In this document: positions 21,627 through 25,346 of the stretch, one piece after another | Layout of the letters: each line of letters begins with the position of its first letter | Numbering within the stretch: position 1 is the stretch's first letter | Source: Dehalococcoidales bacterium | GTDB taxonomy: Bacteria; Chloroflexota; Dehalococcoidia; Dehalococcoidales; UBA3254 | Direction of reading: 5' to 3' | Assembly (NCBI GenBank): GCA_016926695.1 | Contig: JAFGOB010000064.1 | Location: 1-25,346 of the forward strand | Length of the DNA stretch: 25,346 nt | The notes under the pieces: generated by a model | What the model saw: the letters and a program-made list of their open reading frames with translations, nothing else | Databases searched by the model: none | Told to the model about the DNA's origin: nothing | Made by a program: the position numbers and the translations under genes

Positions 21627-24067
21627 TGGTAATTGAACAACAAACCAGGGAAGACATCTTTAAAGATATCGACAGGCTGAAGTTGAGTGAAAACCTGGTT
21701 AAACTGAAAGATGCCATGTTCAGCGCTCCGCGAAAAATTTCACTCGACCGGGCCAGGCTGGCCGTGGAGTCCTGGAAGGCAACCGAAGGAGAAGACCTGG
21801 AAATCAGAAGGGCTAAACTGTTTAAACAAGTACTGGAAGGCGTGCCCATTGCTATCCATGATTTCGACATCGTTGCGGGCAGGGAAACAGAACACCTGGT
21901 CGGGGCGCCAATATTCGTGGATGAAACAGGAGACTCGATCCCGGGGTTGTGGGATGACAGCGGCAGTCCCAGGTTATTCGAGGGGGCGCTATCGGGAAAA
22001 GACAAAGAGGAATTGAGAGAGTACGCCCGCTTTTTTGCCGGCAGGACGGCCCCGGACCATGTCATGGCGGCCTGGCGTTCGATAGTGGGTACCTGGGCGC
22101 AGGATATTACCGATGCCAAGGGCAGCGATCCAACCCCGGATTCGGGATATTTCCCGGGTATCACCTGTAGAGGCATGTGGGAGAAAATACTGTCCGGCGG
22201 CCTGCGGGGAATGATTGCAGAGGCTGAAGCCGGTATCCGTAGATTCAGAGAAATGCAGGAGACCGACATCGACAAGTTCCATTTCTGGCAGTCCGCCATC
22301 ATAGTATGTGAGGCCATGATAGCTTATGCCCGCAGATACGCCAGGCTGGCGGACAGCCTGGCCGATAAAGAAAGCGACCCGCAAAGGCGGCGGGAGCTGA
22401 AAGAAATAGCCGCCGCCTGCGATTGGGTACCTGAGAATCCCGCCCGCACCTTCCGTGAAGCTGTTCAGTGTGTGAACCTGATCATGGTCGGCAGGGGACT
22501 GGAGGCCATGTTCCCGGTACTGATCGGCCGAATCGACCAGTATCTGCGGCCTTATTTCGAGAAAGACCTGCGTGACGGGCGGTTGTCGCTGGAAAAGGCG
22601 GCTGAAATCCTGGGGTCCGCTATAACCCTCTGGGGTATGAAGGTTGTTGTTCCCACAGGCCTCACCCAGCCGGAAACACACCAGTTCAGTTTCAGCATCA
22701 ACAGCGTCAACCTGGGCGGAGTCGATAAAGCGGGAAACGACGCTTCCAGCGAGCTAAGCTACCTGTTTCTCCATACAATCGGCCTGCTCAGGATGTCGTC
22801 GCCGACCGTGCTGATCAACTGGCATGCCGGTACTCCCCGCTGGCTGCTGCTGAAGGCCCTGGAAACGAATATGAAGACCAGGGGCGGAATTCCCCTGTTT
22901 GAAAACAGCGATCACGTGGTGAAAAGCTTTTTGAATGATGGGACGCCCCTGGAGGACGCCAGGGACTGGTACGGGCAGGGCTGCGTCACTCCTATCCTGC
23001 CCACCAAAATCGATCACAACGGCAGCGAAGGTAAGGGTGCGGTCAATGTGGCATTGATGTTCGACCTGGCCCTGCACAGGGGAGTCTCACAGATCACGGG
23101 GAAAAAGGTCGGAATTGATGTAGGAGACCCGCGGGATTTCAGGACCTTTGAGGACCTCTACCGGGCCTTTAAAAAAGAGTACGAATACGTGGTCAGGCGG
23201 GTGTTGTGGCTGGGAACGGTAGCCCAGGGTATAGAGCCGCAATACCTGCGTTTTCCCTTCAACTCCTGCATCGCCGGTCCGGGATGCCTGGAGAAGGGCC
23301 GGGACCTTCTTATCTCCGATTCAAACCACAGCTACGGAATCAGCGACCGCGCCATCGTGGATACTGCCGACTCTCTTATCGCCGTTAAAAAGCTGGTCTT
23401 CGCCGAGAAAAAATTGACCATGGATGAACTCATGCAGGCCCTTGATGCCAATTTTGAAGGTACGGGGGGCGAGGAGATCAGACAGCTTTGCATGGCTGCC
23501 CCCAAGTTCGGCAATGATATAGACGAGGCCGATCAGATGGTACGAGAAGTAGGCCGGTTTTCAGCCGGCGTAATTATGGCCTATCAGAATCCCTTTGATG
23601 TCCCCTGCAAGATTTCACGGGAAGGCCTGTCATGGCACTATTTCGGCGGTTTAGGTGTCGGCGCTTTACCCAACGGGAGGAAATCGAAAGAGCCGCTCAA
23701 TGACGGCTCTATTTCGCCCATGAGAGGGATGGACAGGCTGGGTCCCACCGCAGTCCTCCGGTCGGTACTCAAGGCTGGCTTTGACGAGTCTTACGCTTCA
23801 TGTCTCAACCAGAAATTCTCCTGGACCGTCATGCAAAGCCCGGAAAGCCGTGAGAAGCTGGCTATCATGACCGACACATTCTTCAGAAACGGAGGGCAGC
23901 ATATCCAGTTTAATATGGTGGATGCCGAAGAGCTGCGTGATGCTAAAGCGCATCCCGGGAAGCATAGAGACCTGGTAGTCAGGGTAGGGGGATTCAGTGC
24001 CTATTTTGTCATGCTTTCTGCGGAGATCCAGGATGATATCATTTATCGCAGCGAACAGGGCTGTTAA
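21626..24067 (+). CDS. Glycyl radical enzyme of unassigned substrate class
   Basis: I choose ATG 21626 (813 residues), because GGGAGG lies six bases upstream; the frame runs further left without a ribosome site. The PFL-like barrel fills about residues 20-680 and the glycine-radical domain the last 110. The radical loop reads RVGGFSAYFV with Gly789 as the radical residue (25 from the C-terminus), preceded by HIQFNMVDAEELRDA. The thiyl cysteine is Cys453 in WYGQGCVTPILP. In glycerol dehydratase, choline TMA-lyase, hydroxyproline dehydratase and the arylacetate decarboxylases a Glu follows two residues after the Cys (GCVEP type). Here that place is Thr455. It is also not the Cys-Cys pair of PFL. 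The reaction may thus be an addition or C-C/C-X cleavage not needing that base. Cytoplasmic; activated by the enzyme encoded upstream. Confidence 0.9.
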   Translation: MVIEQQTREDIFKDIDRLKLSENLVKLKDAMFSAPRKISLDRARLAVESWKATEGEDLEIRRAKLFKQVLEGVPIAIHDFDIVAGRETEHLVGAPIFVDETGDSIPGLWDDSGSPRLFEGALSGKDKEELREYARFFAGRTAPDHVMAAWRSIVGTWAQDITDAKGSDPTPDSGYFPGITCRGMWEKILSGGLRGMIAEAEAGIRRFREMQETDIDKFHFWQSAIIVCEAMIAYARRYARLADSLADKESDPQRRRELKEIAAACDWVPENPARTFREAVQCVNLIMVGRGLEAMFPVLIGRIDQYLRPYFEKDLRDGRLSLEKAAEILGSAITLWGMKVVVPTGLTQPETHQFSFSINSVNLGGVDKAGNDASSELSYLFLHTIGLLRMSSPTVLINWHAGTPRWLLLKALETNMKTRGGIPLFENSDHVVKSFLNDGTPLEDARDWYGQGCVTPILPTKIDHNGSEGKGAVNVALMFDLALHRGVSQITGKKVGIDVGDPRDFRTFEDLYRAFKKEYEYVVRRVLWLGTVAQGIEPQYLRFPFNSCIAGPGCLEKGRDLLISDSNHSYGISDRAIVDTADSLIAVKKLVFAEKKLTMDELMQALDANFEGTGGEEIRQLCMAAPKFGNDIDEADQMVREVGRFSAGVIMAYQNPFDVPCKISREGLSWHYFGGLGVGALPNGRKSKEPLNDGSISPMRGMDRLGPTAVLRSVLKAGFDESYASCLNQKFSWTVMQSPESREKLAIMTDTFFRNGGQHIQFNMVDAEELRDAKAHPGKHRDLVVRVGGFSAYFVMLSAEIQDDIIYRSEQGC

Positions 24068-24120
24068 GAGTCCCGGCCCGGGTTCTGTTATATTCCAGTA
24101 CAAAATACAGGAGGTAGACA

Positions 24121-24822
24121 TTGAGCGATAGTTCAGCCTATTTATTGGTGATCACGCCCCATCACGGCGATACCGAGCTGGGAATCGCCGGACTGGTAGC
24201 CCGTTTTACCCGTGAAGGCAAAAAGGTGGTCTATGTAGTTTGTACCAACGGGGATAAAGGTACCAGCATCACAACCTTCAAAGCGGATGAGCTGGCGTCG
24301 ATCAGAGAGAAGGAGCAACTTGATGCCGCCAGGGTATTGAATATCAGCGACACAATCTTTCTGCACCATCCCGACCTGGGACTTGATGGTACCCCGGAAC
24401 TGGGCAGGGAAATACTGGGGCTGATACTCAAGTACAGACCCGAGATAGTAGCAACCTGCGACCCAACCCAGCGTTACCTTTGCAATCCGGACCACCGGGT
24501 AACCGGACGGACCGTCATTGATGCTGTCTGGCCTTACGCCATGGCCCAAAACGTCTATGCGGACCTGCGACCAAATGGTGAATGTCACCGCGTAAATGAA
24601 ATACTGCTGTGGCAGGCGGCTGAACCAAATTATTTCTGTAATATTACCGATACCTTCGATACCAAGTTAGCGGCTTTCTGCTGCCATAAAACCCAGGCCG
24701 GCGATCCTATCCTGCCGGAGTTCGCCCGGCGTTTCAGGGAAGATGCCAGGATCGCAGCCAGGGGCCATGACTACGAGCTAGGCGAAAATTTCCACCGCAT
24801 TGAAATACCCGCTATTCTTTAG
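24121..24822 (+). CDS. PIG-L (LmbE) family protein with altered active site
   Basis: TTG start at 24121, six bases after AGGAGG; 233 residues. The Rossmann-like fold opens YLLVITPHHGDTELGIAGLV and continues VVYVVCTNGDKGT; the third zinc ligand is His125 in NPDHRVTG. Family members are zinc-dependent amide hydrolases (GlcNAc-PI, GlcNAc-inositol, diacetylchitobiose deacetylases). The usual AHPDDxE motif is PHHGDTE here: zinc ligands His14 and Asp17 are kept, but the catalytic-base Asp is replaced by Gly16. The enzyme may have a different mechanism, use His15 instead, or be a binding protein. It is the last gene of the operon, 53 bases after the radical enzyme, so its substrate is probably the radical enzyme's substrate or product in amide form. 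Confidence 0.85.
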   Translation: MSDSSAYLLVITPHHGDTELGIAGLVARFTREGKKVVYVVCTNGDKGTSITTFKADELASIREKEQLDAARVLNISDTIFLHHPDLGLDGTPELGREILGLILKYRPEIVATCDPTQRYLCNPDHRVTGRTVIDAVWPYAMAQNVYADLRPNGECHRVNEILLWQAAEPNYFCNITDTFDTKLAAFCCHKTQAGDPILPEFARRFREDARIAARGHDYELGENFHRIEIPAIL

Positions 24823-24841
24823 TTACGTTTACCGGTAAACA

Positions 24842-24879
24842 AGGGAGTCCGGAACTGTTTGCCTCGATCCGGACTCCTT
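24842..24879 (+). terminator. Strong hairpin after the glycyl radical operon
   Basis: GGAGTCCGGA (24844-24853) pairs perfectly with TCCGGACTCC (24868-24877) around a 14-base loop. A-T and G-T pairs extend the stem to 12. There is no T-run directly after it, so a factor-assisted or bidirectional terminator is possible. It lies between convergent genes. Confidence 0.6.
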
Positions 24880-24941
24880 AAAGCTGATTGATCAAAAAAA
24901 TAAATTATTGTATTTCTGATTTTATACAGGTAGTGAACTAC

Positions 24942-25346
24942 TTACTTACTATTACCTGCCTGGTTCCTTTTCCGCTGTATGAAAATAAATCCACCTACTC
25001 CTGCCAACCCGAGACCAAAAAGAATAAAGGCATCCATTTCAGGCACTACGGGAATCAGATCAGAAACTGTTAAGGTAGCTGTCATGGAGGAGGCAGCATA
25101 GTTCGTGTCGCCGTCAAAGCCGGCCCCGACACCGGTATCATAAATTCCGGCATCAATGCCGCTGAGGTCTGCACCCATTACATTCGCTACCCCATCTATG
25201 CCGGTAACAGCACTGCCTGCTTCATTACCATTCAGGGTAAAATAGATGGTCGCTCCTGCGAATAATCCGGAGTACTTTGAGCCACGGTTCCGGTCATTGA
25301 GAACCAGGCTTCCGGCGTTTTGAGAGCCACCATTCCGGATATGAGA
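24942..25346 (-). CDS. Secreted protein with Ig-like sequence and PEP-CTERM-like tail (partial)
   Basis: The frame is open to the right edge, so only the last 134 residues are visible. They read GSLVLNDRNRGSKYSG, ATIYFTLNGNEAGSAVTG, then DAGIYDTGVGAGFDGDTNYA and SSMTATLTV, the pattern of bacterial Ig-like domains in which an ATIxFTLNG strand precedes FxGDxxYxxSxxTxTLTV. The C-terminus is a sorting signal: VVPEMDAFILFGLGLAGVGG, a hydrophobic stretch, then IQRKRNQ. It resembles PEP-CTERM tails (VPEPSxxLLLGxGLxGL...RRR), with Met-Asp replacing the usual residues. Such tails are processed by exosortase-type enzymes. Probably a large surface or exported protein; the sorting enzyme is not in the window. 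Confidence 0.75.
   Translation of the reverse strand, partial: SHIRNGGSQNAGSLVLNDRNRGSKYSGLFAGATIYFTLNGNEAGSAVTGIDGVANVMGADLSGIDAGIYDTGVGAGFDGDTNYAASSMTATLTVSDLIPVVPEMDAFILFGLGLAGVGGFIFIQRKRNQAGNSK

Noticed and set aside
21514..22317. 267-codon minus-strand frame opposite the glycyl radical enzyme
   Set aside because: Serine-rich antisense shadow of a well-supported gene.

Overview
The window looks like a piece of the chromosome of a strict anaerobe. It carries a glycyl radical enzyme with its radical-SAM activase, a 2-oxoacid:ferredoxin oxidoreductase alpha subunit, an 8Fe-type ferredoxin feeding a flavoprotein, and no oxygen-dependent enzyme. Strong Shine-Dalgarno sites (GGAGG type) and frequent GTG/TTG starts fit a clostridial Firmicute or an anaerobic Chloroflexota (Dehalococcoidia-like) member. 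I lean weakly to the latter; no rRNA or marker gene settles it.

Layout. (1) 37-5006, minus strand: a four-gene operon of CotH-kinase lipoprotein, VTC-type polyphosphate polymerase, DUF4956 membrane protein and Cthe_2159-type beta-helix lipoprotein. It is preceded by 11-bp-period direct repeats resembling a PhoB/PhoP box. (2) 5007-5935: gene-free DNA with heptamer repeats, a degenerate MITE-like element and a structured stretch. (3) 5936-7720, minus: an orphan 7TM-PAS histidine kinase. (4) 8432-13885: a toxin-antitoxin island. It holds a MazF whose antitoxin is truncated, RHH/MazF, Phd/ParE, DUF4258/DUF2283-HTH and DUF433/DUF5615 modules, a VOC fragment and an AAA ATPase pseudogene. Six degenerate copies of one repeat of about 70 bp, all in the same orientation, punctuate it, so it reads like an array of cassettes. 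Several members are broken (antitoxin truncation, P-loop deletion, amber codon). The island ends beside the 3' end of a tRNA-Leu(UAG) gene at 13992-14076. (5) 14206-15414, minus: a lone porA. (6) 15703-18346, plus: a DAPG/phloretin-hydrolase-like protein, a ferredoxin and a fumarate-reductase-like flavoprotein, followed by a MarR regulator. (7) 19189-24822, plus: an IclR regulator followed by a SnoaL-like protein, glycyl radical activase, a possible 35-residue peptide, a glycyl radical enzyme and a PIG-L family protein, then a strong hairpin. (8) 24942 to the right edge, minus: the C-terminal part of a secreted protein with Ig-like sequence and a PEP-CTERM-like sorting tail.

How they may work together. 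Region 7 is the strongest candidate for an undescribed pathway: the glycyl radical enzyme has GCVTP at the active-site cysteine rather than the GCVEP-type sequence of known eliminases and decarboxylases, and its PIG-L neighbour has lost the usual catalytic aspartate. Region 6 may cleave a C-acyl phenol or similar diketone and then reduce a product using ferredoxin electrons. Region 1 looks like a split form of the eukaryotic VTC complex joined to a surface kinase. Region 4 is the clearest structural novelty: repeat-bounded toxin-antitoxin units.
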